This document shows positions 39,951-48,812 of a DNA stretch of 64,000 nt, piece by piece. A program made the position numbers and the translations under genes. Within the stretch, counting starts at the first letter, position 1. Each line of letters starts with the position of its first letter. Source of the DNA: Mycobacterium sp. GA-1199 (GTDB taxonomy: Bacteria > Actinomycetota > Actinomycetes > Mycobacteriales > Mycobacteriaceae); contig NZ_LQIX01000001.1 in NCBI RefSeq assembly GCF_001500045.1, positions 434,001-498,000 of the forward strand, in the 5' to 3' direction. Under the pieces are notes generated by a model. The model worked only from the letters and a program-made list of their open reading frames with translations, made no database searches and had not been told where the DNA came from.

Positions 39951-41417
39951 ATGGCTCGGCGGACGAAGTCGGTGGAGCAGTCCATCGCCGACACCGATGA
40001 ACCCGACACCCGGCTACGCAAGGACCTGAATTGGTGGGACCTCACCGTGTTCGGGGTGTCCGTGGTGATCGGGGCGGGCATCTTCACCATCACCGCCTCG
40101 ACCGCCGGTAACATCACCGGCCCCGCGATCTCGATCTCGTTCGTCCTCGCCGCGATCGCGTGCGGGCTGGCTGCGCTGTGCTACGCGGAGTTCGCCTCGA
40201 CGGTGCCGGTCGCGGGCAGTGCCTACACGTTCTCCTATGCGACGTTCGGCGAGTTCGTCGCCTGGATCATCGGCTGGGACCTGATCCTCGAGTTCGCGGT
40301 CGCGTCTGCGGTGGTCGCGAAGGGATGGTCGAGCTACCTCGGCGAGGTTTTCGAGTTCGGTGGCGGGACCGCGGATCTCGGTGTCGTGCAATTAGATTGG
40401 GGCGCGCTGCTGATCATCGCGTTCGTCACCACGATCCTGGCCCTGGGGACGAAGCTCTCCGCCGGGGTCAGCCTGGCGATCACCGCGATCAAGGTGGCGG
40501 TGGTGCTGCTCGTGGTCGCCGTCGGCGCGTTCTACATCAAGGCGGCCAACTACTCGCCCTTCGTGCCGCCGGCCGAACCTGGCGAAGGCGGACGGGGTAC
40601 CGACCAGTCGCTGCTCTCGCTGATCACCGGCGCCGAGGGCAGCAGCTACGGGTGGTACGGCCTGCTGGCCGGCGCCTCCATCGTGTTCTTCGCGTTCATC
40701 GGGTTCGACGTCGTGGCCACCACTGCGGAGGAGACCAAGAACCCGCAGCGCGACGTCTCCCGCGGCATCCTGGCCTCGCTCGGGATCGTGACGGTGCTCT
40801 ACGTCGCGGTGGCTTTGGTGTTGACCGGCATGGTGCACTACACCGAACTGCGTGAGGCGGGGGAGAAGGCCAACCTCGCAACGGCGTTCAGCGCCAATGG
40901 GATCGACTGGGCAGCGAAGGTGATCTCGATCGGTGCACTCGCAGGCCTGACGACAGTGGTCATCGTGCTGGTGCTCGGCCAGACGCGGGTGTTCTTCGCG
41001 ATGTCGCGCGACGGGTTGATTCCTCGTGGACTGGCCAGGACCGGGCGCCACGGCACGCCGGTGCGCATCACGCTGATCGTCGGCGCGCTGGTGGCCATCA
41101 CGGCGTCGGTGTTCCCGATCGGCAGGCTCGAGGAGATGGTCAACATCGGCACGTTGTTCGCGTTCGTGCTGGTGTCCGCGGGCGTGATCGTGCTGCGACG
41201 GTCCCGCCCCGACTTGGAACGCGGCTTCCGGGTGCCCGGCGTGCCGTGGTTGCCGATCGCCTCGATCGTGGCCTGCGTGTGGTTGATGCTGAACCTCACC
41301 GCGCTGACGTGGATCCGCTTCCTGATCTGGATGGCGATCGGCGTCGCCATCTACTTCCTGTACGGCCGTCGCCACTCGGTGCTCGGCCGCCGCGAACGCC
41401 AAGAGATCTCGGCGTAG
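39951..41417 (+). CDS. APC-superfamily amino acid permease
   Basis: A 488-residue transporter with about 12 helices. Helix 1 carries the unwound GVSVVIGAGIFTITAS segment typical of the cationic amino acid transporter group. FIGFDVVATTAEETKNPQRD in helix 6 fits the same group. AGGAGG precedes the ATG. Position matches Rv3253c, upstream of alkB. The substrate is probably a basic or neutral amino acid, not resolved. Confidence 0.9.
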   Translation: MARRTKSVEQSIADTDEPDTRLRKDLNWWDLTVFGVSVVIGAGIFTITASTAGNITGPAISISFVLAAIACGLAALCYAEFASTVPVAGSAYTFSYATFGEFVAWIIGWDLILEFAVASAVVAKGWSSYLGEVFEFGGGTADLGVVQLDWGALLIIAFVTTILALGTKLSAGVSLAITAIKVAVVLLVVAVGAFYIKAANYSPFVPPAEPGEGGRGTDQSLLSLITGAEGSSYGWYGLLAGASIVFFAFIGFDVVATTAEETKNPQRDVSRGILASLGIVTVLYVAVALVLTGMVHYTELREAGEKANLATAFSANGIDWAAKVISIGALAGLTTVVIVLVLGQTRVFFAMSRDGLIPRGLARTGRHGTPVRITLIVGALVAITASVFPIGRLEEMVNIGTLFAFVLVSAGVIVLRRSRPDLERGFRVPGVPWLPIASIVACVWLMLNLTALTWIRFLIWMAIGVAIYFLYGRRHSVLGRRERQEISA

Positions 41418-41447
41418 CCCTTCTGCACGTTCCCACGGCGGCCGAGT

Positions 41448-41493
41448 GCGCAGCCTTGTACACATTTCGGGCATCGGCCGTACAAGGCTGCGC
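41448..41493. terminator. 14-bp perfect stem-loop after the permease gene
   Basis: GCGCAGCCTTGTAC (41448-41461) pairs with GTACAAGGCTGCGC (41480-41493) over an 18-nt loop, 31 bases after the permease stop. No U-tract follows, as is common for mycobacterial terminators. It separates the permease from the alkB promoter. Confidence 0.5.
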
Positions 41494-41501
41494 GGTCGAG
41501 C

Positions 41502-41572
41502 CCGCAGTTGATTTACAAACTACGGCTTTATGTCTAGACAACCGACAAATCCAGCCTTATAGTCAACTGCGG
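41502..41572 (+). promoter_or_regulatory. alkB promoter with nested operator-like symmetry
   Basis: TAGACA (41535-41540), 17 bases, then TATAGT (41558-41563) makes a good SigA-type promoter 33-42 bases before the alkB ATG. The perfect palindrome TGTCTAGACA (41531-41540) overlaps the -35. A second perfect repeat, CCGCAGTTGA (41502-41511) and TCAACTGCGG (41563-41572), is almost concentric with it and covers the -10 edge and start point. The TetR encoded downstream is the obvious candidate ligand. Confidence 0.55.
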
Positions 41573-41604
41573 ACGTGATGGCACTCACATCAGGAGGCTT
41601 GGCA

Positions 41605-42819
41605 ATGGCCATGCAGACGCAGGAACCGAACATCGCCCAGTGGCGCGACAGAAAGCGCTACCTCTGGCTGATGGGCCTGATCGCCCCGACCGCGCTGTTC
41701 GTGATGCTGCCGCTGGTGTGGGCGTTCAACCAGTGGGGTTGGCATGCCGCCGCGCAGGTGCCGTTCTGGATCGGGCCGATCCTGCTCTACATCCTGCTGC
41801 CGGCGCTGGACCTGCGGTTCGGGCCGGACGGGCAGAATCCGCCCGAGGAGATGATGGAGCGGTTGGAGAACGACAAGTACTACCGCTACTGCACCTACGC
41901 ATACATCCCGTTCCAGTACGCCAGCGTGATCCTCGGCGCCTACCTGTTCACCGCGTCGGACCTGAGTTGGCTCGGCTTCGACGGCGGACTGGGCTGGCCC
42001 GCCAAGATCGGCCTGGCGCTGTCGGTCGGCCTGCTGGGCGGGGTGGGCATCAACACCGCCCACGAAATGGGGCACAAGAAGGACTCGCTCGAGCGGTGGC
42101 TCGCCAAGATCACGCTGGCGCAGACCTGCTACGGCCACTTCTACATCGAGCACAACCGCGGGCACCACGTCCGGGTCGCAACGCCCGAGGACCCGGCATC
42201 GGCCCGTTTCGGGGAGACGTTCTGGGAGTTCCTGCCGCGCAGCGTGTTCGGGTCGCTGAAGTCGGCGTGGGAGCTGGAGGCCAAGCGGCTCGAGCGGGCG
42301 GGAAAGACCAAGTGGCACTGGTCCAACGACGTGCTCAACGCGTGGGCGATGTCGGTGGTGTTCTACGGCGTGCTGATCGCGGTGTTCGGCTGGGCGTTGA
42401 TCCCCTACATCGTCATCTCGGCGGTGTTCGGCTTCACGCTGCTCGAGACCGTCAACTATCTCGAGCACTACGGCCTGCTGCGGGGCAAACTCGAATCCGG
42501 TCGCTACGAGCGGTGCGCGCCGGTGCACAGCTGGAACTCCGACCACATCGTGACCAACCTGTTCCTGTACCACCTGCAGCGCCACAGCGACCACCACGCC
42601 AACCCGACCCGGCGCTACCAGACGCTGCGCAGCATGGAGGGTGCGCCGAACCTGCCCAGCGGTTACGCGTCGATGATCGCGCTGACGTACTTTCCGCCGC
42701 TGTGGCGCAAGGTGATGGACCACCGGGTGCTCGACCACTACGACGGTGACATCACCCGGGTGAACGTGCACCCCCGCGTGCGCGACAAGGTGTTGGCCCG
42801 CCACGGGGTGCACGCATGA
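41605..42819 (+). CDS. alkB: Alkane 1-monooxygenase
   Basis: A 404-residue integral membrane di-iron hydroxylase with about six helices. The eight-histidine set is present: HEMGH (153-157), HNRGHH (183-188) and HSDHH (327-331), plus the AlkB signature NYLEHYGLLRG. It hydroxylates medium-chain n-alkanes at C1 using electrons from rubredoxin. The ATG at 41605 follows GGAGG by seven bases; the upstream GTG/ATG codons at 41575 are not used by this logic. Overlaps rubA by ATGA. Confidence 0.95.
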   Translation: MAMQTQEPNIAQWRDRKRYLWLMGLIAPTALFVMLPLVWAFNQWGWHAAAQVPFWIGPILLYILLPALDLRFGPDGQNPPEEMMERLENDKYYRYCTYAYIPFQYASVILGAYLFTASDLSWLGFDGGLGWPAKIGLALSVGLLGGVGINTAHEMGHKKDSLERWLAKITLAQTCYGHFYIEHNRGHHVRVATPEDPASARFGETFWEFLPRSVFGSLKSAWELEAKRLERAGKTKWHWSNDVLNAWAMSVVFYGVLIAVFGWALIPYIVISAVFGFTLLETVNYLEHYGLLRGKLESGRYERCAPVHSWNSDHIVTNLFLYHLQRHSDHHANPTRRYQTLRSMEGAPNLPSGYASMIALTYFPPLWRKVMDHRVLDHYDGDITRVNVHPRVRDKVLARHGVHA

Positions 42820-42977
42820 CCGCCTTTCGCTGCCCGGGCTGTGACTACGTCTACGACGAAGCCAAAGGCGCTCCGCGGGAAGGCTTTCCGCCCGGCACAG
42901 CCTGGAGCGAGATTCCGGACGACTGGTGCTGCCCCGACTGCGCGGTGCGCGAGAAGGTCGACTTCGAGACCGTCTGA
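42816..42977 (+). CDS. rubA: Rubredoxin (first)
   Basis: A 53-residue rubredoxin. The iron ligands are in FRCPGCDYVYDE (CxxC) and WCCPDCAV (CxxC). It starts ATG at 42816, overlapping the alkB stop. In AlkB systems one of the two rubredoxins (AlkG2 type) passes electrons to the hydroxylase. Compared with the second rubredoxin it has CC before PDC and FPPGTAWSEIP. Position matches Rv3251c. Confidence 0.93.
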   Translation: MTAFRCPGCDYVYDEAKGAPREGFPPGTAWSEIPDDWCCPDCAVREKVDFETV

Positions 42978-42995
42978 GTGAGAAAGGAACTACCG

Positions 42996-43181
42996 ATGAG
43001 CGAGCCGTACAAACTGTTCGTCTGCGTGCAGTGCGGATTCGAATACGACGAGGAGAAGGGCTGGCCGGAGGACGGTATCGCCCCCGGCACGCGCTGGGAC
43101 GAGATTCCCGACGACTGGAGTTGCCCGGACTGCGGCGCGGCCAAGTCCGACTTCGAGATGGTCGAGGTCGCCCGTCCGTGA
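42996..43181 (+). CDS. rubB: Rubredoxin (second)
   Basis: A 61-residue rubredoxin with iron ligands in [14 protein letters not shown] and [13 protein letters not shown]. The ATG at 42996 follows AGAAAGGAAC; a GTG at 42978 would add six residues. Two adjacent rubredoxins after alkB is the usual actinobacterial order (Rv3250c). A rubredoxin reductase gene is not in the cluster, so it must be elsewhere or shared. Confidence 0.93.
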   Translation: MSEPYKLFVCVQCGFEYDEEKGWPEDGIAPGTRWDEIPDDWSCPDCGAAKSDFEMVEVARP

Positions 43182-43190
43182 CGACGCGCT

Positions 43191-43287
43191 GGGCGAGCGA
43201 AGCGACGGGAAAGAAAGACGTTGTGGGCGAGCGAAGCGACGGGAAAGAAAGACGTTGTGGGCGAGCGAAGCGACGGGAAAGAAAGAC
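43191..43287. repeat. 34-bp tandem repeat, about 2.9 copies, before the TetR gene
   Basis: Units start at 43191, 43225 and 43259; the last is 29 bases. Each begins GGGCGAGCGAAGCGACGGGA and contains AAGAAAGAC. The copies are identical where they overlap. The array fills most of the rubB-tetR gap and ends 13 bases before the tetR GTG, so the purine-rich GGGAAAGAAAGAC is also the nearest Shine-Dalgarno-like sequence. Identical units indicate recent expansion. Confidence 0.9.
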
Positions 43288-43300
43288 TAAGGTCGCGCGT

Positions 43301-43951
43301 GTGAACAGCCCGCGCCGGACCGCGCAGCGGATCCCGTACGCCGAAGCGTCGAGGGTGCTGCTGCGCGATTCCATCCTGGACGGGATGCGCGAACTCCTGC
43401 TCACCCGTGACTGGTCGGCGATCACCCTCGCCGACGTCGCCAAGGCGGCAGGCATCAGCCGCCAGACCATCTACAACGAGTTCGGCTCGCGCCTGGGACT
43501 GGCGCAGGCGTACGCCATGCGCCTGGCCGACCGGCTCGTCGACCAAATCGACGACGCCATCGAGGGCAACGTCGGCGATGTCTTCGCCGCGTTCCACCAG
43601 GGCTTCCGCGACTTCTTCACCGAGTCCGCGGCCGACCCGCTGGTCATCTCGTTGCTGACGGGCGAGGCCAAACCCGACCTACTGCAGCTCATCACCACCG
43701 ACAGCGGGCCGATCATCATCCACTGCAGCCGGCGGCTGACCCAGACGTTCGTCGACAGCTGGGTGAAGGCCAGCGAAGAGGATGCCGGAGTGCTGGCCAG
43801 GGCCATCGTCCGGCTTGCGATGAGCTACGTCTCCATGCCGCCCGAAGCCGACCCGGCCGCATCACCCGCTCGCGGCCACGACGTGGCGCGTGACCTGGCC
43901 CGATTGATGACGCCCTTCGCCGAACGCTACGGTGTTATCGATATTCCTTAG
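43301..43951 (+). CDS. TetR-family regulator of the alk cluster (Rv3249c type)
   Basis: A 216-residue TetR protein. The N-terminal HTH reads ITLADVAKAAGISRQTIYNEF; the C-terminal ligand domain is typical in size. GTG start at 43301, the first sensible start after the tandem repeat, though the frame stays open further upstream. Last gene of alkB-rubA-rubB-tetR; homologues repress the alkane hydroxylase genes and respond to alkane-derived ligands. Local autoregulation is inferred. Confidence 0.9.
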   Translation: MNSPRRTAQRIPYAEASRVLLRDSILDGMRELLLTRDWSAITLADVAKAAGISRQTIYNEFGSRLGLAQAYAMRLADRLVDQIDDAIEGNVGDVFAAFHQGFRDFFTESAADPLVISLLTGEAKPDLLQLITTDSGPIIIHCSRRLTQTFVDSWVKASEEDAGVLARAIVRLAMSYVSMPPEADPAASPARGHDVARDLARLMTPFAERYGVIDIP

Positions 43952-44025
43952 CTGTCAGAGCGCCACGGCTGGTTCCACCGCACAAGCGCCTGTCCCGCGA
44001 GCCCGCAGGCTATGGATGTCTACTC

Positions 44026-44053
44026 AGATGTCGCCGTGCGCACATCTGTGCGC
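44026..44053. promoter_or_regulatory. Overlapping dyads upstream of sahH
   Basis: AGATGT (44026-44031) pairs with ACATCT (44042-44047), and GCGCACATCTGTGCGC (44038-44053) is itself a 7-bp dyad around TC. The two overlap, so they could form alternative RNA hairpins in the leader or an operator. It ends 45 bases before the sahH ATG. I do not see SAH riboswitch conserved elements. Confidence 0.4.
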
Positions 44054-44098
44054 TCATAGGCAATGCTCATAGACAAGACGAACGAAAAGGGGCTCTAC

Positions 44099-45556
<1,458 letters not shown>

Positions 45557-45569
45557 TCGTCACCCGGAG

Positions 45570-45601
45570 GTCCCCGGCACATCCGCGTGCCGGGGACTTT
45601 T
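45570..45601 (+). terminator. Rho-independent terminator of sahH
   Basis: GTCCCCGGCAC (45570-45580) and GTGCCGGGGAC (45587-45597) make an 11-bp perfect GC stem with a 6-nt loop, followed by TTTT. It is the clearest intrinsic terminator in the window, 14 bases after the sahH stop. Confidence 0.85.
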
Positions 45602-45643
45602 CGTTGCCGCATGTATCGGTCACGGCGGGGTTTCCTGCAGGGT

Positions 45644-45988
45644 TCAGGGTGTCGGGTCCAAGCCTCCGCAGTGGTTCTTCAGATCCATGAGCGGCTGCCG
45701 GATACTCGCCATCTCGGCGCTCTCCTGCGGATGGCCGGCCATGTATCCCTTCACCTGCTCGGCCACCCCCTCACGCGACATGCCTCGCAGCGTGCTCATG
45801 AAGCCGTTGAGATCGGGGTGGGTGAACAAATAGGCCGACGTTGACGCGTCGACCCCGGCGCGGACGCCTTCGAGGTCGGCGCTGGTGCAGTTCGCCGGTT
45901 CGGCGCTGGCCAACGGGGACAAGCCGAGCAGTGCGGCCCCGGCGACGACGGCCAACGAAAGCGGGTATGCCCTACGGGTTCCGGACAT
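45644..45988 (-). CDS. Secreted hemophore-like (heme-binding) protein
   Basis: A 114-residue exported protein with a signal peptide (about 27 residues, LAVVAGAALLGLSPLASA then EPANCTS). The mature part has two Cys (ANCTSADLEGV and KNHCGGL) likely joined by a disulfide and an all-helical pattern, as in the Rv0203/hemophore-related family. AAGGAG is eight bases upstream of the ATG at 45988. Heme binding is inferred from family resemblance; no axial ligand can be named. Confidence 0.75.
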   Translation of the reverse strand: MSGTRRAYPLSLAVVAGAALLGLSPLASAEPANCTSADLEGVRAGVDASTSAYLFTHPDLNGFMSTLRGMSREGVAEQVKGYMAGHPQESAEMASIRQPLMDLKNHCGGLDPTP

Positions 45989-46105
45989 CGGACGGACTCC
46001 TTCGGTCAGGGTGCGAGTGCCAGTGTGGAACCGGGCGACCGTTGATGCTCTGCGTCCCAAGCAGGTTCACAGGAGCCGCCCAGAAACCCGCAAGCGGCGC
46101 GGGCC

Positions 46106-46792
46106 CTACTCCGGATACTCGTCGCGCTTGCGCGGCCAGTCGGAGAAGTCCTCGCCGCGGCCCTTGGGCGCCCGGTCCAACAGCTGCCACGTGGCGTTCA
46201 GCGCTTCGGTGCCGCGGTCGTACGTCGAGTAGGTGTGGTAGACGACGCCGTCTTCCAACGCGAAACAGCTCAGCGCCATCAGCTCCATGACGTCGAGCAT
46301 GCTGCCGCTGCCCGACCCGAAGTCGCGGCGCGGCGTCGGAACGTGCATGTAGCCGAAGAAGTCGGCGTCGAAATCGCTGTCCGCGGAGGACACCCATTCC
46401 ACCTCCCAGCCCATCCGCTGCTTGTAGGCGAGCAGAACCGGTAGCGGCGAACGCGACGAAAGAATGAACGTGACGTCGCGCCGCGCCAGGTGCGGAACCG
46501 CGCCGACCAGGTTGTCGGTCTCGAAGGTGCAGCCCGGACACCCTTCCGGCGTCTTCGGCCCGTGCATGAAGTGCCGCACGATCAGCTGTGATCGGCCGTC
46601 GAACAGTTCGGCGAGCGTGCGACGTCCCGCGGTGGTGTCGAACTCGTAGAGTTTGTCGACCCGCACCCACGGCAGTGCCTGCCGCTCCTTTGCCAGCTCG
46701 GCGGCTCTGCGGGTGAGCTCCTTCTCGTTGGCCAACTGTCGCTCGTAGGCCGCTCGCCACTGGTCACGCGTCCCGACCGCATGAGTCGTCAT
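46106..46792 (-). CDS. DUF899 thioredoxin-like protein
   Basis: A 228-residue protein. Central thioredoxin-fold segments include LFDGRSQLIVRHFMHGPK and the redox-type motif EGCPGCTFETDNL (CxxC). The C-terminal half has the family's DFGSGSGSMLDVMEL. Function is unknown; a peroxidase or redox role is suspected for the family. AGGAGG is nine bases before the ATG at 46792. It faces away from the VOC gene across a 145-base gap. Confidence 0.85.
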   Translation of the reverse strand: MTTHAVGTRDQWRAAYERQLANEKELTRRAAELAKERQALPWVRVDKLYEFDTTAGRRTLAELFDGRSQLIVRHFMHGPKTPEGCPGCTFETDNLVGAVPHLARRDVTFILSSRSPLPVLLAYKQRMGWEVEWVSSADSDFDADFFGYMHVPTPRRDFGSGSGSMLDVMELMALSCFALEDGVVYHTYSTYDRGTEALNATWQLLDRAPKGRGEDFSDWPRKRDEYPE

Positions 46793-46937
46793 TCCCAACT
46801 TCCTCCTCGTCACGTGAGCATTCGGCTAGGCAGACTCGCGCCGGCGCGTGAACTCATCGCTCGACCCGCCGGGGCGTACTCGTTGGCGCGGTGGGTATTC
46901 ATTGCCGTGAGAGCCCAATGCTGCCCCGGGAGAGACC

Positions 46938-47906
46938 ATGACGACCAGACCCGAATCATCGGCGGGTCTGCACCACGTCACGGCGATCGCCGCGGACCCG
47001 CAGCGCAACGTCGACTTCTACCGCGAGGTGCTGGGCCTGCGGCTGGTGAAGAAGACGGTCAACTTCGACGCCCCCGACGGCTACCACCTGTACTTCGGCG
47101 ACGAGTTCGGCCGACCCGGAACGCTGATCACCTTCTTTCCATGGCCCGGCCTCCCGCCCGGGCGCCGCGGCACCGGGCAGGCCACCACCGTGTCGCTGTC
47201 GGTGCCGCAGGCGTCGCTGGGCTGGTGGGGGGACCGGCTGACGGCCTTGGATGTCGCGGTCGGTGAGCCGGGCACCCGCAACGGGGAGGACGCCATGACC
47301 GTGCGCGACCCCGACGGGTTATGCCTAAAACTTGCCGCCCACCCCGAAGCCGCCGACGAACCGGTGTGGGAACAGGGGCCGGTCGCTGCCGAGCACGCGA
47401 TCCGCGGGCTGCACTCGGTCACGCTGACCGAGGCCGGTTTCGAGAGCACCGCCGAACTGCTCACCGACACAATGGGATTCCGCTATGTCGACGAGTCGGG
47501 CAACCGGTTCCGGTTCCGCACCGGCGACGGCGGCGCGAGCTCGCGGCTCGATGTGGTGTGCTCCCCGGAGGCGCCACGAGGCCTCGTCGCCGCCGGCACC
47601 GTGCACCACATCGCCTGGCGGGTCCCCGACGGCACCGACCAGCAGCGCTGGCGCGAACTCCTGCTGGGCAACGGGCTCAACGTCACACCGATCCTGGACC
47701 GCAACTACTTCCAGTCCATCTACTTTCGCGAACCCGGCGGAGTGCTGTTCGAAATGGCCACCGACACTCCGGGATTCACCGTCGACGAACCGCTGATGGA
47801 ACTGGGTCGGGCGCTGAAGCTGCCGCCGTGGCTGGAGCCGGACCGGGCCGCGATCGAGGCCGCACTGCCGCAACTGCGCGACCCGGACATGCGGGTCATG
47901 CCATGA
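46938..47906 (+). CDS. Ring-cleaving dioxygenase, VOC (glyoxalase) superfamily
   Basis: A 322-residue protein of four VOC modules in two halves: LHHVTAIAADPQRNVDFYRE at the start, LHSVTLTEAGFESTAELL and VHHIAWRVPD later, and the C-terminal GGVLFEMATDTPGF with the metal-binding Glu. It resembles MhqO/LinE-type hydroquinone dioxygenases. The stop overlaps the LLM oxidoreductase start by ATGA, so the two likely act in one aromatic or quinone pathway. The substrate is not determined. Confidence 0.85.
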   Translation: MTTRPESSAGLHHVTAIAADPQRNVDFYREVLGLRLVKKTVNFDAPDGYHLYFGDEFGRPGTLITFFPWPGLPPGRRGTGQATTVSLSVPQASLGWWGDRLTALDVAVGEPGTRNGEDAMTVRDPDGLCLKLAAHPEAADEPVWEQGPVAAEHAIRGLHSVTLTEAGFESTAELLTDTMGFRYVDESGNRFRFRTGDGGASSRLDVVCSPEAPRGLVAAGTVHHIAWRVPDGTDQQRWRELLLGNGLNVTPILDRNYFQSIYFREPGGVLFEMATDTPGFTVDEPLMELGRALKLPPWLEPDRAAIEAALPQLRDPDMRVMP

Positions 47907-48790
47907 CCGACTACGGACACGACCTGATCTTCGGCACTTTCGTCACGCCGAACAACAGCCCCGCCCGTCAGGCCGTCGACCAGGCCGTCGTTGCCGAGCG
48001 GGCCGGCCTGGACCTGATCACCTACCAGGACCACCCGTACGTGGCGAGGTTTCACGACACCTGGACGTTGCTGTCCTACGTCGCCGCGCAAACCGAACGA
48101 ATCCGGCTGAGCGCCAACGTGATCAACCTGCCGCTGCGCCCGCCGGCGGTGCTGGCCCGTTCGGTGGCCAGCCTCGATCTGCTCACCGTTGGTCGAGTCG
48201 AGCTGGGCCTGGGTGCGGGCGCGTTCTGGGACGGGGTGGCCGCGATGGGTCGACCGCGCCGCGGCGCGGGGGAGTCGGTGGCGGCGCTGGAGGAGGCCAT
48301 CGCGATCATCCGCGGCATGTGGGACGTCGACGCCACCGGTGTGCTGACCGTTGACGGAGCGCATTACCGCGTGCGCGGCGCCAAACGCGGACCCGCACCG
48401 GCGCACGACGTCGGCATCTGGCTGGGCGCCTACCGGCCGCGGATGCTGCGGCTGATCGGCCGCGAAGCCGACGGGTGGCTGCCCTCGCTGCAGTATCTCC
48501 CCGGGGGCGTCGCCGACCTCGCGGCGCTGAACCGCCACATCGACGACGCGGCGGCGGCCGCCGGACGCGAACCGCGCGCGATCCGCCGGCTGCTCAACAT
48601 CGGCGGCAGCTTTTCCGGATCGGGCTTTTTGCAGGGGCCTCCGCGGCAGTGGGCCGAGGAGCTCACCGACGTCGCGCTGGCCTTCGGCGTCAGCGGCTTC
48701 GTACTGGCCTCCGACGACACCGCCACCACCGAACGCTACGCCGCGGAGGTCGCCCCGGCGGTACGGCAGCTAGTTGCCGCCGAGCGGTAG
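47903..48790 (+). CDS. LLM-class flavin/F420-dependent oxidoreductase
   Basis: A 295-residue luciferase-like TIM barrel: AERAGLDLITYQDHPYVAR, LDLLTVGRVELGLGAGAFW and PHDVG-like substrate region APAHDVGIWLGAYRPRMLR. Many mycobacterial members use F420; FMN use is also possible. The start at 47903 overlaps the dioxygenase stop. A few extra residues near the C-terminus (SGFVLASDDTATTERYA) are typical. No partner reductase is adjacent. Confidence 0.87.
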   Translation: MTDYGHDLIFGTFVTPNNSPARQAVDQAVVAERAGLDLITYQDHPYVARFHDTWTLLSYVAAQTERIRLSANVINLPLRPPAVLARSVASLDLLTVGRVELGLGAGAFWDGVAAMGRPRRGAGESVAALEEAIAIIRGMWDVDATGVLTVDGAHYRVRGAKRGPAPAHDVGIWLGAYRPRMLRLIGREADGWLPSLQYLPGGVADLAALNRHIDDAAAAAGREPRAIRRLLNIGGSFSGSGFLQGPPRQWAEELTDVALAFGVSGFVLASDDTATTERYAAEVAPAVRQLVAAER

Positions 48791-48812
48791 TGGTTCTTGT
48801 TAGGGTCGGCGC

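Noticed and set aside
43191..43287. CRISPR-like array
   Set aside because: The units are directly adjacent with no spacers and no cas genes are present; it is a simple tandem repeat.
43952..44098. SAH riboswitch upstream of sahH
   Set aside because: Hairpins are present but I could not match the conserved SAH aptamer core; recorded only as dyads.
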